DNA of 64,000 nucleotides from Olsenella_K sp050953285 (lineage in GTDB: Bacteria > Actinomycetota > Coriobacteriia > Coriobacteriales > Atopobiaceae), in the NCBI GenBank assembly GCA_050953285.1, contig JBMNMK010000002.1:434001-498000 (forward strand). Direction: 5' to 3'. Made by a program: the position numbers and the translations under genes. The notes below the pieces were generated by a model. The model made no database searches and was not told the origin of the DNA. It worked only from the letters and a program-made list of their open reading frames with translations. Of this stretch, positions 24,314 to 34,110 are shown piece after piece. Position 1 is the first letter of the stretch. Every line of letters starts with the position of its first letter.

Positions 24314-25075
24314 ATGAGGCTTTTGATCGCAGACGATGAGCTCATAGAGTGTCGCTATCTCAAAGAAGTTTTTGCTGCGTACCCCCAGGAGTTTGAGATT
24401 GTGGGCGTAGCGCAAAATGGAAAAGATGTATTAGAGCTGTCTAAAGTTATTCATCCAGATGTGGTCATAATGGATATAAATCTTCCAGAGATGAATGGGC
24501 TGGAGGCGGCCAAGGAAATTAAATCTGTCTGGAATGACGTGATTGTGATCGTTAACACTGCGTATGCAGATTTTGAATACGCACAGACTGCTGTCAATTA
24601 CCACATGGATGCATATCTACTGAAGCCTGCTTCTCGGGATGAGATAATTTCCGTAGTACGAACACAGTATGCAAAACGTTGTCAAAAGTATGCCACGCAT
24701 AGTGGGAATAGAGAGACGTCTCATGAGGAGACGCAGGAAGAAGAAAACCTTATTTATCAGGTTAAGAAATATGTACAGACATATTTCTATCAGGGCATTA
24801 CGTTAGCAGATGTTTCTGAAGCAGTACATTTTTCCCCTAGTTATATCTCCAAGGTTTTCCACGCACGCACGGGCAATACCTATAGAAACTATTTAACAGA
24901 TGTGAGGGTAGAGCATGCTCAGTACTTGCTTCAGTATACAAATAGAAGTATTCGGCAGATTGCATTAGACTCTGGCTTTACCAATGTGAGTCACTTCTAT
25001 CGTGTATTCAAAGCAAAAACTAAAAGCACTCCCGCCCAATTCAGAAAGCTGACACGGGAAGAGAGCAGGCAATAA
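24314..25075 (+). CDS. AraC-type response regulator (YesN family)
   Basis: This 253-residue regulator has a receiver domain (1-120) with the acidic pocket DDE at residues 7-9, phospho-acceptor Asp54 in VVIMDINLPEMNG and Lys in YLLKPASRD. A short acidic linker leads to an AraC-type double helix-turn-helix (about 150-250) with VHFSPSYISKVFHARTG and ALDSGFTNVSHFYRVFK. ATG 24314 aligns with the usual start; a GTG at 24275 is open but adds no domain. The kinase gene follows after one base. Likely targets are the divergent hydrolase operon and the transporter cluster downstream. Confidence 0.88.
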   Translation: MRLLIADDELIECRYLKEVFAAYPQEFEIVGVAQNGKDVLELSKVIHPDVVIMDINLPEMNGLEAAKEIKSVWNDVIVIVNTAYADFEYAQTAVNYHMDAYLLKPASRDEIISVVRTQYAKRCQKYATHSGNRETSHEETQEEENLIYQVKKYVQTYFYQGITLADVSEAVHFSPSYISKVFHARTGNTYRNYLTDVRVEHAQYLLQYTNRSIRQIALDSGFTNVSHFYRVFKAKTKSTPAQFRKLTREESRQ

Positions 25076-25076
25076 G

Positions 25077-26285
25077 ATGGCCGATAAGAAGCTGACTGAC
25101 TATCTCACTATCGAATTTCAGATAAAACTCCAAAAGGCAATCAGCTTTGCCACTGGCTTTGGCGTTGCTTTTACGAATGCAGATGGCGTTCATGTAGGAA
25201 AACTCGAGCAGTTCTGTGAGTTTTGCAGCAAGATAAATAATACGACTGAAGGAGTCCGGCTGTGCGAGTGCACTAATCGCAATGCGATCAACATGGCAAT
25301 AGAGACAGGCCAGCCAGCAATATACATTTGCCATGCCGGGCTGGTTAATATTGAGATTCCGATCATCTATGAAGATAAGTGTCTTGGTGCCATTACTGCG
25401 GGCAACGTGCTCTGTAAAGATACCGAGCAATTTCCACGCGATGAGATGGATTCTTCTCTTTTCTGGAAGAACAATTCTGAGCTGTCTGCTGCGTATGATC
25501 AAATACCTGTTGTCACTAAGCAGCAGGTTATCGGGATGATGGAAACGCTTACCACAATGACCAACTACATCATCAATGAAATTTCTTATTCTCAGACACA
25601 GCAGGCACTTTTGAGGAGTGAGGCTATCCGCTTGCAACTTGAACAGCAGCTTAAGGTTGCCCAGTTGGATGCGCTTCAGAAGCAAGTGGCTCCTCATTTC
25701 CTTTTTAATGTATTGAATACAGTTTCTCGCCTCATCTCTTTGCAAGAATATGAAATGGCAAATGAGATGCTAAAAGGGTTTTCACAAATGATGAGATATA
25801 CATTGGGAACCCTCGGCCATAAGGTAGCCTTGGAGCAAGAACTCAAATACATCAATAGCTACCTTTCTATTCAGCAGATTAGGTTCGGCAAGCGAGTGTC
25901 CTTTCGCGTGATATGCGATGATGAACTCAAAAAGTTTGAAATTCCTTTTTTCTCACTGCAGCCTCTGGTTGAGAATGCAATTGAGCATGGTTTGTTATTA
26001 AAGCCAGATGGCGGCACAATGGTCTTGCATTTCTTTCAAACACCTGCAGAGGTAATTATTGAAGTGAAAGATGACGGCGTTGGCATACCTGCCGATACCT
26101 TGGAGTATGTTCATGAAATGATTCGTGAACTTGATGACTGGAATGAACTAAAGCACGTGGGCATCTACAACTGCTGTCAGAGGTTTAGGCTCATGTTTGG
26201 TAGACGAGTATCGTTTGATATCAATAGCATTCAAGACGCTGGGACTCGGGTTGATATACGTATAGTCAAGAATGCTTCGAGCTAG
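25077..26285 (+). CDS. PocR-domain sensor histidine kinase (LytS/YesM type)
   Basis: This 402-residue kinase has no membrane helix, so it senses a cytoplasmic signal. Residues about 8-165 form a PocR-type ligand domain with a Cys-rich core (QFCEFCSKIN, VRLCECTNRN, AIYICHAGLV). A helix leads to the His_kinase domain with phospho-acceptor His in QVAPHFLFNVLN (about residue 205), then a GHKL ATPase with PLVENAIEHG and DDGVGIP. PocR domains were first described in the propanediol/cobalamin regulator and are thought to bind small organic molecules; the conserved cysteines may hold a metal. It partners the regulator one base upstream. Confidence 0.85.
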   Translation: MADKKLTDYLTIEFQIKLQKAISFATGFGVAFTNADGVHVGKLEQFCEFCSKINNTTEGVRLCECTNRNAINMAIETGQPAIYICHAGLVNIEIPIIYEDKCLGAITAGNVLCKDTEQFPRDEMDSSLFWKNNSELSAAYDQIPVVTKQQVIGMMETLTTMTNYIINEISYSQTQQALLRSEAIRLQLEQQLKVAQLDALQKQVAPHFLFNVLNTVSRLISLQEYEMANEMLKGFSQMMRYTLGTLGHKVALEQELKYINSYLSIQQIRFGKRVSFRVICDDELKKFEIPFFSLQPLVENAIEHGLLLKPDGGTMVLHFFQTPAEVIIEVKDDGVGIPADTLEYVHEMIRELDDWNELKHVGIYNCCQRFRLMFGRRVSFDINSIQDAGTRVDIRIVKNASS

Positions 26286-26649
26286 GTCTGTAACAGTTAA
26301 GAGAAATGTATAAGTCGATATATTCTCATCGAGTGTGGAGCGCTATGTGCCATACGCATTGGATATCTATAGAAAACCTTCTGCGAAGGATGTCTACATC
26401 TGAAGAGCTTTTCCTTCTCGTGGAGCTTGCACGTCACTTATGAGACTTCGAGAATAGTAAATAAATCAAAAGAAATAGCTTCAATTGAGCCATCGGTAAT
26501 CGCATGAGAAATTCATAGAATAACCCATTTGGGATAACTTCAACAAGGGTTGATTCACAAAATCAAGCAAGGAATTAGCCGTATTTAACTGGTGGATCAG
26601 CTTCTTCACGATCAATCTCAAGAGCAGCTTGCTGGGTTATTGAGGAGTA
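26286..26649 (+). other. Gene-free region before the transporter cluster
   Basis: Nothing coding is visible in these 364 AT-rich bases. They should hold the promoter of the 26650-37346 cluster. TTGCAC at 26425-26430 with AGAATA 18 bases later is a possible but weak promoter. GAGGAG just before 26650 is the ribosome-binding site. Confidence 0.4.
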
Positions 26650-27768
26650 ATGGCATCACTAAGCTTTTCTCATATTTGTAAGAAATACTTCACGGGTACA
26701 GAGGCCGTGCGCAATTTCAACCTCGAGGTTTCTGACGGAGAATTTGTTGTGCTTATTGGCCCCTCTGGCTGTGGAAAGTCCACCGTATTGCGCATGGTTG
26801 CAGGGCTTGAAGACATTACCGATGGAGATCTCACCATAGGCGATACCAGAGTGAATGATCTGCCGCCTAAAGCCCGCAACGTTGCCATGGTTTTTCAGAA
26901 CTATGCGCTCTTTCCCAACATGACGGTAGAAGAAAACATGGGTTTTGCGCTCAAGATGCAGCATGTGAAAAGGGGAGAGAGAAAAGAGCGCGTGCATCAG
27001 ATGGCAGAGATACTGCAGATTGAAGATCTCTTGCCCAAAGAGGCCAAGCATCTCTCTGGCGGCCAATGCCAAAGAATTGCCATAGGTCGGGCGCTGGTAT
27101 GTGAGCCAGATGTCTTCTTGCTTGACGAGCCACTTTCAAACTTGGATGCGCAGATGCGACATGAGCTAAGAAGCGTTATTGCTGAGCTCCAAAAGCAGCA
27201 ACATGTGACTACCCTTTATGTGACGCATGACTTAACTGAGGCAATGACATTGGGGGACCGGATTGTCCTTATGGAAAAAGGACAGATAAAACAGGTGGCA
27301 ACGCCTCAGGTGATTTGTCAGAGGCCCGCTAACGTATTCGCCGCAAAGTTTGTAACCGGATCTAATATCAACATCATTGATGCAACCTGTTCTCTCAAGG
27401 CTGGGCAGGCATATCTTACTGTTGGTTCCCAACGCCTTCGGCTGCCAGATTGGAAATATGCATCGCTTGAAGCTCAGCTTGAGGATGGCCAAGAGGTTCA
27501 AGTTGGCATACATGCAGAAGACATCATGTTGAATGTCGCAAAAGAACCCCCGGCAGATGGCACGATTGAGGTTCTTTCCGCAGAAGTTGCCAGCATAGAG
27601 AACCTTGGCATGAGCGGAAGAGCCTATCTCAGAGTTGCAGAACAAGTCCTTAATGCTATGGCGTCTGATATGGCGGGCACTACTCCCGGTACGGAAATCT
27701 CGATAGGTATACCGCTGAGTCGAATTCTCTTATTTGAAAAGGAGGGTGGCGCCAGGATTGACTACTAG
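26650..27768 (+). CDS. ABC transporter ATPase, MalK/UgpC type
   Basis: This 372-residue ATPase belongs to the carbohydrate/glycerol-phosphate/polyamine importer group. Walker A is GPSGCGKSTVLR, the signature is LSGGQCQRIAIGRAL (with Cys in place of the usual Gln or Arg), Walker B is VFLLDEPLSNLDAQ and the switch His is in YVTHDLTEA. A C-terminal regulatory TOBE-type domain follows from about 240. It is the first gene of the cluster, with the binding protein and two permeases next. It should power that importer together with, or instead of, the second ATPase at 34111. Confidence 0.88.
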   Translation: MASLSFSHICKKYFTGTEAVRNFNLEVSDGEFVVLIGPSGCGKSTVLRMVAGLEDITDGDLTIGDTRVNDLPPKARNVAMVFQNYALFPNMTVEENMGFALKMQHVKRGERKERVHQMAEILQIEDLLPKEAKHLSGGQCQRIAIGRALVCEPDVFLLDEPLSNLDAQMRHELRSVIAELQKQQHVTTLYVTHDLTEAMTLGDRIVLMEKGQIKQVATPQVICQRPANVFAAKFVTGSNINIIDATCSLKAGQAYLTVGSQRLRLPDWKYASLEAQLEDGQEVQVGIHAEDIMLNVAKEPPADGTIEVLSAEVASIENLGMSGRAYLRVAEQVLNAMASDMAGTTPGTEISIGIPLSRILLFEKEGGARIDY

Positions 27769-27817
27769 CTCGTGGCACAAATTGGCAAGTTGACATCGGT
27801 GTGAAAGGTAGTTGTTC

Positions 27818-29158
27818 ATGAAAGCAAATGTTTCAAGGCGTACAGCACTCAAACTCGCGGCCTCCGCTGCTGCACTGACACCAGCTTTGAGTGCATGTGG
27901 TTCTCGCTCAAGCGCAGGCTCCGAGGACTCAAGTTCTGATTCAAGCGAAGGTGGCCTGTCTGGTGAGATCACCTTTGTTGCCTGGGGCTCTGACGCCGAG
28001 CTTGACTGCGACAATGAGGTCTGCAGAAAGTTTGAGGAGCAGCATCCAGGGACAACAGTCAACTTTGAGGCCTTGAATTCTGACTATGCCACCACGGTGG
28101 AGACGCGCTTTTTGGGAGGGCAGTCGCCTGACGTTATCTACGGCCATCCGCAAACGCTGCTCAGCTGGATGCGTGAGGGCATGCTTGAGCCCATCACGGA
28201 TGTCTATGATGCGCACCAGGAGCTGTGGGATGAAAGCGTCTTTTTCACCAACCTCTATGAGGCATACAAGTATGAAGACAACTACTATGCAACGCCCGTA
28301 GGTGCGGATACGTCCGTGCTGTTCTACAACAAAGACCTGTTTGACGCGGCTGGTCTGAGCTATCCCACCAAGGACACCACGTGGGATGAGCTGGCGGATA
28401 TGTGCAAGAAGCTCACCTCGAGAGATGCCAACGGCATTCCGCAGACCATTGGCATTGACTCGGTTGATGGCCAGTGGCAAAACATCCTGTACTCGCTGGG
28501 CGGAAGCATCTTTGACAGCATGGACAACCCGACCAAGGTAACCCTAGATAGCCCCGAGATGCTCCAGACCCTTAACTGGATCAAGGACAACTACGACAAC
28601 GCGTCGGGCTTTGCTCTGACGGAGCAGGATCAGACCTATATCACCAACGGCTTTGCCACCGGACAAGTTGCCTGCTATATCAGCGGCGTGTACGACATTG
28701 TATGGCTCGCTGAGACCGAAGGCCTCAACTGGGATATTGCACCCATTCCTGGCACCATGAGCAAGGAGGGGGATACTCCTATTCTGTACTGCGGCTATGC
28801 TGTGGGCTCGCAGTCCAAGAACAAGGACCTGGCCAAGGAGTTTGCCTACTTCATGACGTCTTACGACGCTCAGGTCATCATGGGCAAGACGGGCCTCATC
28901 ACGTCGATGCGTAAAGACGTTGCGTATTCGGACGATATGCTCAAGTTTGATGGCGCGCCAGAGCACAACTCGCTGCGTGTGGACAACATTCCCTACGGCA
29001 AGAACCAGCAGGGACAGTGTCTGTGCTGGGGCGAGGTCGTCACCTCTATCACCAACAACATCTACAAGATGGTGCAGGGAGAAGTTTCACCTGAAGAGGC
29101 GCAGGCGGCTATGCAGCAGGAGAGCGCAGATCTTCTCGCCGCTGAGCTCAAGGGATAA
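27818..29158 (+). CDS. Extracellular solute-binding lipoprotein, family 1
   Basis: This 446-residue binding protein has a twin-arginine-like start (NVSRRTALKL), a hydrophobic stretch and a lipobox LSAC near residue 28, followed by a Ser-rich linker. The body matches family-1 carbohydrate-type binding proteins: FVAWGSDAELD, AWLPYG-like segments are replaced by YATPVGADTSVLFYNKDLFD, which is a typical family-1 motif. ATG 27818 is chosen, with AAAGG upstream. It lies between the ATPase and permease genes. Family membership suggests a sugar, glycerol-phosphate or similar ligand, but the ligand cannot be fixed. Confidence 0.87.
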   Translation: MKANVSRRTALKLAASAAALTPALSACGSRSSAGSEDSSSDSSEGGLSGEITFVAWGSDAELDCDNEVCRKFEEQHPGTTVNFEALNSDYATTVETRFLGGQSPDVIYGHPQTLLSWMREGMLEPITDVYDAHQELWDESVFFTNLYEAYKYEDNYYATPVGADTSVLFYNKDLFDAAGLSYPTKDTTWDELADMCKKLTSRDANGIPQTIGIDSVDGQWQNILYSLGGSIFDSMDNPTKVTLDSPEMLQTLNWIKDNYDNASGFALTEQDQTYITNGFATGQVACYISGVYDIVWLAETEGLNWDIAPIPGTMSKEGDTPILYCGYAVGSQSKNKDLAKEFAYFMTSYDAQVIMGKTGLITSMRKDVAYSDDMLKFDGAPEHNSLRVDNIPYGKNQQGQCLCWGEVVTSITNNIYKMVQGEVSPEEAQAAMQQESADLLAAELKG

Positions 29159-29235
29159 CAAGGCGCTGGTAACAAACGTATTGCGTGGTGGGAAAGTGCC
29201 TGATGCAGGTACTTTCCCACTTCTGGAGCTATTGA

Positions 29236-30126
29236 ATGAACACTCATAAACGACAAGTCCACTTCAAGTTCTGGATATGGATTGCCCCCTGGCTGGCTGG
29301 CTTTGTCCTGCTGACGCTCATACCTTTGCTCGGCTCGCTCTACATCAGTTTCACCAAATGGCTCATCATCAATGATCCAGAGTGGATAGGTCTAGAGAAT
29401 TACCGAGAATTACTTGACGACCCGTACTTTCTGCAATCCTTAAAGGTTACCTTCCAGTACTGCGGACTGACGATCCCCATCACGGTCATATCCTCACTTG
29501 CGCTGGCTATGCTGCTCAATGGGGATTTGCCCTTTGCGGGGACGCTCAGAACCATCTTCTACCTGCCCTGCGTTATCTCCAGCGTGGCGTCCTCGCTCCT
29601 GTGGGGATGGATCTTCAACTACCGGTTTGGCCTGCTCAACAACGTGTTGGCCGTATTTGGTGTGGCCGGCCCCAACTGGTTGGGGGATCAAGGGTGGGCA
29701 CTTATCGCCCTAGCCATCATGAGTCTTTGGGGCGTGGGTGGAGGCATTATCTTCTATCTGGCGGGTTTGCAGACGGTGCCCATTCATCTTATAGAGGCGG
29801 CAAAAATTGCGGGTGCTGGATGGTGGCGGCGGCTCTTTACCATTACGCTTCCCTCCATGAGCCCTATCCTGCTGTTTTCGGTGCTAACTAACCTTATAGG
29901 CGGACTTCAGACATTTACGTCCTCATTCATGCTGACGGCGGGTGGACCCAATAGCGCCACGCTGTTTTATGCCCTCTACCTGTACCAAAATGCATTTACG
30001 TATCACAAGATGGGAAAGGCATGCGCACTTGCTTGGGTGCTTTTCCTCATCATTATGGTTCTCTCGCTGTTGGTGTTAAGAGTTTCCAAACCTCTCATCT
30101 ACTACGAAAATGATGAGGAGGCGTAG
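29236..30126 (+). CDS. ABC importer permease, MalF/UgpA type
   Basis: This 296-residue permease has six membrane helices and the EAA loop LIEAAKIAGAGWWRRLFTI near residues 190-208. The opening WIAPWLAGFVLLTLIPLL is typical of the MalF/UgpA subunit. It pairs with the permease that starts one base after its stop region. ATG 29236 follows GGAGC. The 77-base gap after the binding protein shows no terminator, so the genes are probably co-transcribed. Confidence 0.88.
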   Translation: MNTHKRQVHFKFWIWIAPWLAGFVLLTLIPLLGSLYISFTKWLIINDPEWIGLENYRELLDDPYFLQSLKVTFQYCGLTIPITVISSLALAMLLNGDLPFAGTLRTIFYLPCVISSVASSLLWGWIFNYRFGLLNNVLAVFGVAGPNWLGDQGWALIALAIMSLWGVGGGIIFYLAGLQTVPIHLIEAAKIAGAGWWRRLFTITLPSMSPILLFSVLTNLIGGLQTFTSSFMLTAGGPNSATLFYALYLYQNAFTYHKMGKACALAWVLFLIIMVLSLLVLRVSKPLIYYENDEEA

Positions 30127-30127
30127 C

Positions 30128-30961
30128 ATGAAAAAACAAACTGTGATCATGATTGCTCGGTATACCATAGCAATTGCTTTTGGCATCCTGATGCTCATTC
30201 CGTTCTATTGGATGATTGTTACCTCGTTTAAGTCTCCGGGTAATGTCTTTTCAAACCCTATCAACTGGTGGGTTGATAGTTTTAACTTTGACAACTACAA
30301 GATCTTCTTTGAAAAATATAATGGCTGGAAATACATCTGGAACACCGTCCGATTGAGCCTCATCAACATTGTTGGTGTCGTTGTTTCTAACGCGGTGGTT
30401 GCCTACGCCGTGGCCTTCATGAAATCACGCCGCAAGCGTCTGATCATGTTTCTTTTACTCATCACCATGATGATGCCGGGCACGGTGACGTTTTTTCCGC
30501 AGTTTATTGTCTACGTGACGCTGGGTTGGTACGGCACCATGTTGCCGCTTTGGGTGCCGGCATTCCTCGGCAATGCCTACTACATCTTCTTGCTGCGGCA
30601 ATACTTTCTCACCATCCCCAAACCTATCTTGGATGCGGCGCGCGTCACGGGCGCAAGCGATTTTAGGATCCTTTGTCAGATTGTCGTACCTATGGCAAAA
30701 CCCGTGTTCATCATTATGATTCTGAGTACGTTTATAGGCGTTTGGTCGGATCTGTTTGGACCGCTCATCTATATTCTGGACGAGTCTGAGCGGACGTTTC
30801 CTGTGCTTCTCTCTTATATGAACTCGACGTATGGCAATACCGGCATGCTGCCTACCATCATGAGCGGCGCGGTTCTTTCCGCTATCCCGACCTTGGTGGT
30901 CTATTTCTTAAGTCAAAAAGCAATGATCAAGGCATATGTATTCAAGACCGGTGACAAGTAG
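30128..30961 (+). CDS. ABC importer permease, MalG/UgpE type
   Basis: This 277-residue permease has six helices, the opening LMLIPFYWMIVTSFKSPG and the EAA loop ILDAARVTGASDFRILCQI near residues 170-190, as in MalG/UgpE. ATG 30128 is chosen because GAGGAGGCG precedes it; the first in-frame ATG, at 30110, lies inside that site. It starts one base after the previous stop and ends nine bases before the MoxR gene, so importer and MoxR module look co-transcribed. Confidence 0.88.
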   Translation: MKKQTVIMIARYTIAIAFGILMLIPFYWMIVTSFKSPGNVFSNPINWWVDSFNFDNYKIFFEKYNGWKYIWNTVRLSLINIVGVVVSNAVVAYAVAFMKSRRKRLIMFLLLITMMMPGTVTFFPQFIVYVTLGWYGTMLPLWVPAFLGNAYYIFLLRQYFLTIPKPILDAARVTGASDFRILCQIVVPMAKPVFIIMILSTFIGVWSDLFGPLIYILDESERTFPVLLSYMNSTYGNTGMLPTIMSGAVLSAIPTLVVYFLSQKAMIKAYVFKTGDK

Positions 30962-30970
30962 GGGAACAGT

Positions 30971-31912
30971 ATGCAGAACGAGAAAATACTTGCGGTAAAA
31001 GAGAATGTCGAGAAGGTCCTGGTGGGCAAAAGCGCTGTACTTGACTTAGTGCTGACGGCACTGCTGGCAGAAGGAAACGTATTGCTGGATGATATGCCCG
31101 GAACGGGCAAGACAGTTCTGGCCAAGTCCTTGGCGCGCTCAATAGATGCACAGTATAGTCGCATTCAATTTACGCCTGACTTGCTGCCGTCTGATATTAC
31201 CGGCATGAATGTGTACAACCAGCAGACATCGACCTTTGAGCTGCGCAAGGGTCCGGCATTTTGCAACATCTTGCTGGCAGATGAGATCAACCGAGCAACG
31301 CCTAGGACGCAGTCTGCCCTTTTGGAGTGCATGGAGGAGCGCCAGATCACCATTGATGGGGTAACCATGGCGCTTGAGATGCCCTATTTTGTCATCGCAA
31401 CACAAAATCCCATTGAGACATCCGGTACCTATCCTCTGCCAGAAGCCCAGCTTGACCGCTTCTTGATGCAGCTTTCACTGGGCCTTCCAAGCTTGGAAGA
31501 AGAGATTCAGATCATGGAGCGCTTCTTGGTGGATGCTCCGTTGGAAGTCTTAAAGCCCGTCTGCACCATAGACGAGCTGCTTGAGATGCAGCAGCAATAC
31601 ACAAACGTGTATGTCCATCCAGAGATCATGCGTTATATGGCGCAGATTGTCGAGGCCACGCGCACATCGCCCGAGGTTGTCTCGGGCGTGAGCCCGCGTG
31701 GCACGTTGGCGCTCTTGAGAGCGGTCCGCGCCTATGCATTTATCCAGGGCAGGGACTACGTGGTGCCAGAAGATGTCAAGGTGCTGGCAGGTCCTGTTCT
31801 GGCGCATCGTCTGGTTTTGCCGCGCGGTTTTGAGGGTAGGTCGGCAGGCATCAAGCAGATCGAGAAGATACTTGAGCGCGTAGACGTTCCAACGGAGAAC
31901 TGGGGCAGGTAA
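30971..31912 (+). CDS. MoxR-family AAA+ ATPase
   Basis: This 313-residue AAA+ protein is of the MoxR group, whose members act as chaperones in maturing metal- or cofactor-containing complexes or cell-envelope machines. Walker A DDMPGTGKTVLAKSL, Walker B NILLADEINRATPRTQ, sensor-1 FVIATQNPIE and the lid segment SGVSPRGTLALLRA are all present. The DUF58 gene follows after one base and a DUF4129-like membrane protein after that, the usual MoxR triad (without a transglutaminase gene). Finding the triad inside an importer operon is unusual. Confidence 0.9.
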   Translation: MQNEKILAVKENVEKVLVGKSAVLDLVLTALLAEGNVLLDDMPGTGKTVLAKSLARSIDAQYSRIQFTPDLLPSDITGMNVYNQQTSTFELRKGPAFCNILLADEINRATPRTQSALLECMEERQITIDGVTMALEMPYFVIATQNPIETSGTYPLPEAQLDRFLMQLSLGLPSLEEEIQIMERFLVDAPLEVLKPVCTIDELLEMQQQYTNVYVHPEIMRYMAQIVEATRTSPEVVSGVSPRGTLALLRAVRAYAFIQGRDYVVPEDVKVLAGPVLAHRLVLPRGFEGRSAGIKQIEKILERVDVPTENWGR

Positions 31913-31913
31913 G

Positions 31914-33056
31914 ATGACGCTTCTGCTGCTTGTGGTAGGCGCAGGTCTTCTGTACCTCCTGCAACTTCTTGTGGTGAGGCTTATGTGGACACGTAAGTTG
32001 AGCGTTCATGCCGCCTTTGTGGCGCAGAGCGTGCGAGAAGATGAATCAACAGAATTGCAGATAGATGTTATCAACGCAGGCCTTCTACCTATGCTTCCTG
32101 TGCGTGTGCAGTGCGCAGTTGATTGCGGACTTGACTTTGGCAAGCAGGCAAACCTTGCGGTTTCTGACAAGAACTACCTGAGTGAGGTCTTCTCCCTCAA
32201 GGGTCAGGAGAAGGTGAGTCGCACCATTCCGCTCTACTGTGCTGCCAGAGGGTTTTATCGCATAGATACCATGAGCTTGATAGGAACTGATCTCTTTTGC
32301 ACCAAGACTCTTCACACGGAAATTCCCATGGAGACGAACATGTGCGTGCTGCCTGGTCACGTTGATGCAAAGCGTCTCATGGTGGCCTCAAAGCGCCTTA
32401 TGGGCGAAAATATCGTGCAGCGTGCACCGCTGACGGACCCGTTTACGCTGCGGGGGATTCGCTCGTATATGCCGGGCGATCCCATGAAGGACATCAACTG
32501 GAAAGCCTCGGCGCGCACGGGCGATATCAAGGTTAACGTGCATGATTACACCGTGGACCAGGAGGTCATCATTGTACTGGACGTGCAGTGGGATCTTTTG
32601 CTGCGTCCGCATGAGCTGCTGGAAGAAAACATCAGAATTGCGGCCAATCTAGCGGATGAAATGGTGGGAAAAGGGGTTCCTACCAGCTTTGTTTCAAACG
32701 GACAGGACCTCTTGACGGGGGCAGCCGTCCGCATGGAGGCTGGGGCAGATAGAAGGCATGCGGAGGCGCTGAACTACAACCTGGCGCGGATTGCTCTTGC
32801 TCATGAGCGTGATACGTCTGCGCAAGAGATGCTGACAGAGCTTGGCAAGGAGCTTGAGGCACGCTCAGACCGGGCGCAGACAGCGGTGCTCATCACCTGT
32901 CAGGTGGGAGATGAGCTGCAGGAACTCTGGCAGCGCGTGTCATCTGCGTGCAGCCATGCTGTGAGGATTCAGACGTATTACCACAGAGGCGATCTGCCAG
33001 AGGGTCTTTTTGGCAGTACAGACGTGATGGGCTGGGAGGTCTTTAGTGGACGGTAG
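31914..33056 (+). CDS. DUF58 (VWA-like) protein
   Basis: This 380-residue protein has one or two N-terminal helices (about 3-25) and the DUF58 core with IRSYMPGDPMKDINWKASAR (about 178-197), followed by a VWA-like fold whose QEVIIVLDVQWD resembles a metal-ion-dependent adhesion strand. DUF58 proteins are regular partners of MoxR ATPases and are thought to help assemble or insert protein complexes. The gene overlaps the next by 11 bases, so translation is coupled. Confidence 0.87.
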   Translation: MTLLLLVVGAGLLYLLQLLVVRLMWTRKLSVHAAFVAQSVREDESTELQIDVINAGLLPMLPVRVQCAVDCGLDFGKQANLAVSDKNYLSEVFSLKGQEKVSRTIPLYCAARGFYRIDTMSLIGTDLFCTKTLHTEIPMETNMCVLPGHVDAKRLMVASKRLMGENIVQRAPLTDPFTLRGIRSYMPGDPMKDINWKASARTGDIKVNVHDYTVDQEVIIVLDVQWDLLLRPHELLEENIRIAANLADEMVGKGVPTSFVSNGQDLLTGAAVRMEAGADRRHAEALNYNLARIALAHERDTSAQEMLTELGKELEARSDRAQTAVLITCQVGDELQELWQRVSSACSHAVRIQTYYHRGDLPEGLFGSTDVMGWEVFSGR

Positions 33057-33987
33057 GCGGCTCTTTCACTTTTGGATGACACACTCCATGAAATATGTCA
33101 CCGTGCCCTTAGGTGTTGCCACGGTGGTAGGGGAGTTTCTCTCAAACGTTTCAAGCGACCCCACCTTTGGGAGAATTGGCCTAGTCATCGGTGTTATCGG
33201 GCTCTTTCATTTTCTCATTCATACGTATTTTTATCGGCGGCATAGGTTCTTGAGCAACGCCGCTATGGTGTCCACCATGCCCAAGAAGCGGATCAAATCG
33301 GTGGGCATGAGGTATATGGCGCTCTATCTGCTGCTAACTGCGGTTGTGCTGGTGTTGGTGTTTTCTGCCTATCAGGGAACGCTGCTTGCGCTCATGCGCG
33401 GCGTGCTGCTGCTGGTATTTGGCACGCTCTTGCGGGGTTTGGTCTCCACCAGCGGTCTCGGCGGGAGCGATACGGTGGTGGGTAACGCCGCCGGAGCTGA
33501 TAGAGCTGCAGGTTCTCTGGCAGGCGCGCAAGAAGGCGCCTGGGGCCAAGGTGTCAGCGCACTGCAGACGGTGCTGGTGGTGGTAGGCCTTGTGGTGATC
33601 GTGGTTCTTATCGCCTTGCTTATTGTGGCAAAAATCCGCCAGAAGGTATACGAGGCAGCATCGGCTGCCGATGGCGTGACCATTTACGATACGAACGATA
33701 AGTCTGAACAGTCAAAAGTCAAGGGTTCATGGCGCGATGCGCTCGATTTTTCCGACACCATGCGCGTGCGGCGTATGTATAAAAAGTTGATCCTTCAGAA
33801 GAAGCCACGCGCGGTTGCGCTGGCTTCATGCTTCACGCCCAAGGAGCTTGAAGCGGCGGTGCATATAGACCCTGAGCTGGGAAAAAGCGTGCATGAGCTC
33901 TATGAGAAGGCACGCTATTCCAAGGAGGGGTGCAGTGAGGAAGATGTTGCTGTGGCCAGAGAATCGCTCAAGGTGGCGCGCGGCTAG
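33046..33987 (+). CDS. Membrane protein with DUF4129-like C-terminus
   Basis: This 313-residue protein has about five membrane helices (two near 18-62, two near 87-130, one near 170-195), then a cytoplasmic tail. The tail end ELYEKARYSKEGCSEEDVAVA resembles DUF4129, which commonly accompanies MoxR and DUF58. GTG 33046 lies inside the previous gene, with GGAGG about 8 bases before it. A Gly/Ala-rich loop (about 135-165) links the helix pairs. It probably anchors the MoxR/DUF58 module in the membrane. Function is otherwise unknown. Confidence 0.75.
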   Translation: MDGRRLFHFWMTHSMKYVTVPLGVATVVGEFLSNVSSDPTFGRIGLVIGVIGLFHFLIHTYFYRRHRFLSNAAMVSTMPKKRIKSVGMRYMALYLLLTAVVLVLVFSAYQGTLLALMRGVLLLVFGTLLRGLVSTSGLGGSDTVVGNAAGADRAAGSLAGAQEGAWGQGVSALQTVLVVVGLVVIVVLIALLIVAKIRQKVYEAASAADGVTIYDTNDKSEQSKVKGSWRDALDFSDTMRVRRMYKKLILQKKPRAVALASCFTPKELEAAVHIDPELGKSVHELYEKARYSKEGCSEEDVAVARESLKVARG

Positions 33988-34110
33988 GCTGTAGGCGACG
34001 GCCAACAGCGGGCTACGCGGCAACAGCGGCCGCCCGTCAATGGCGGCAACGTGCCGACAGCGGCTACGCGCCGATGAGGAAATTTTTGAGGGGCGCCTGA
34101 AAGGAAGGCC

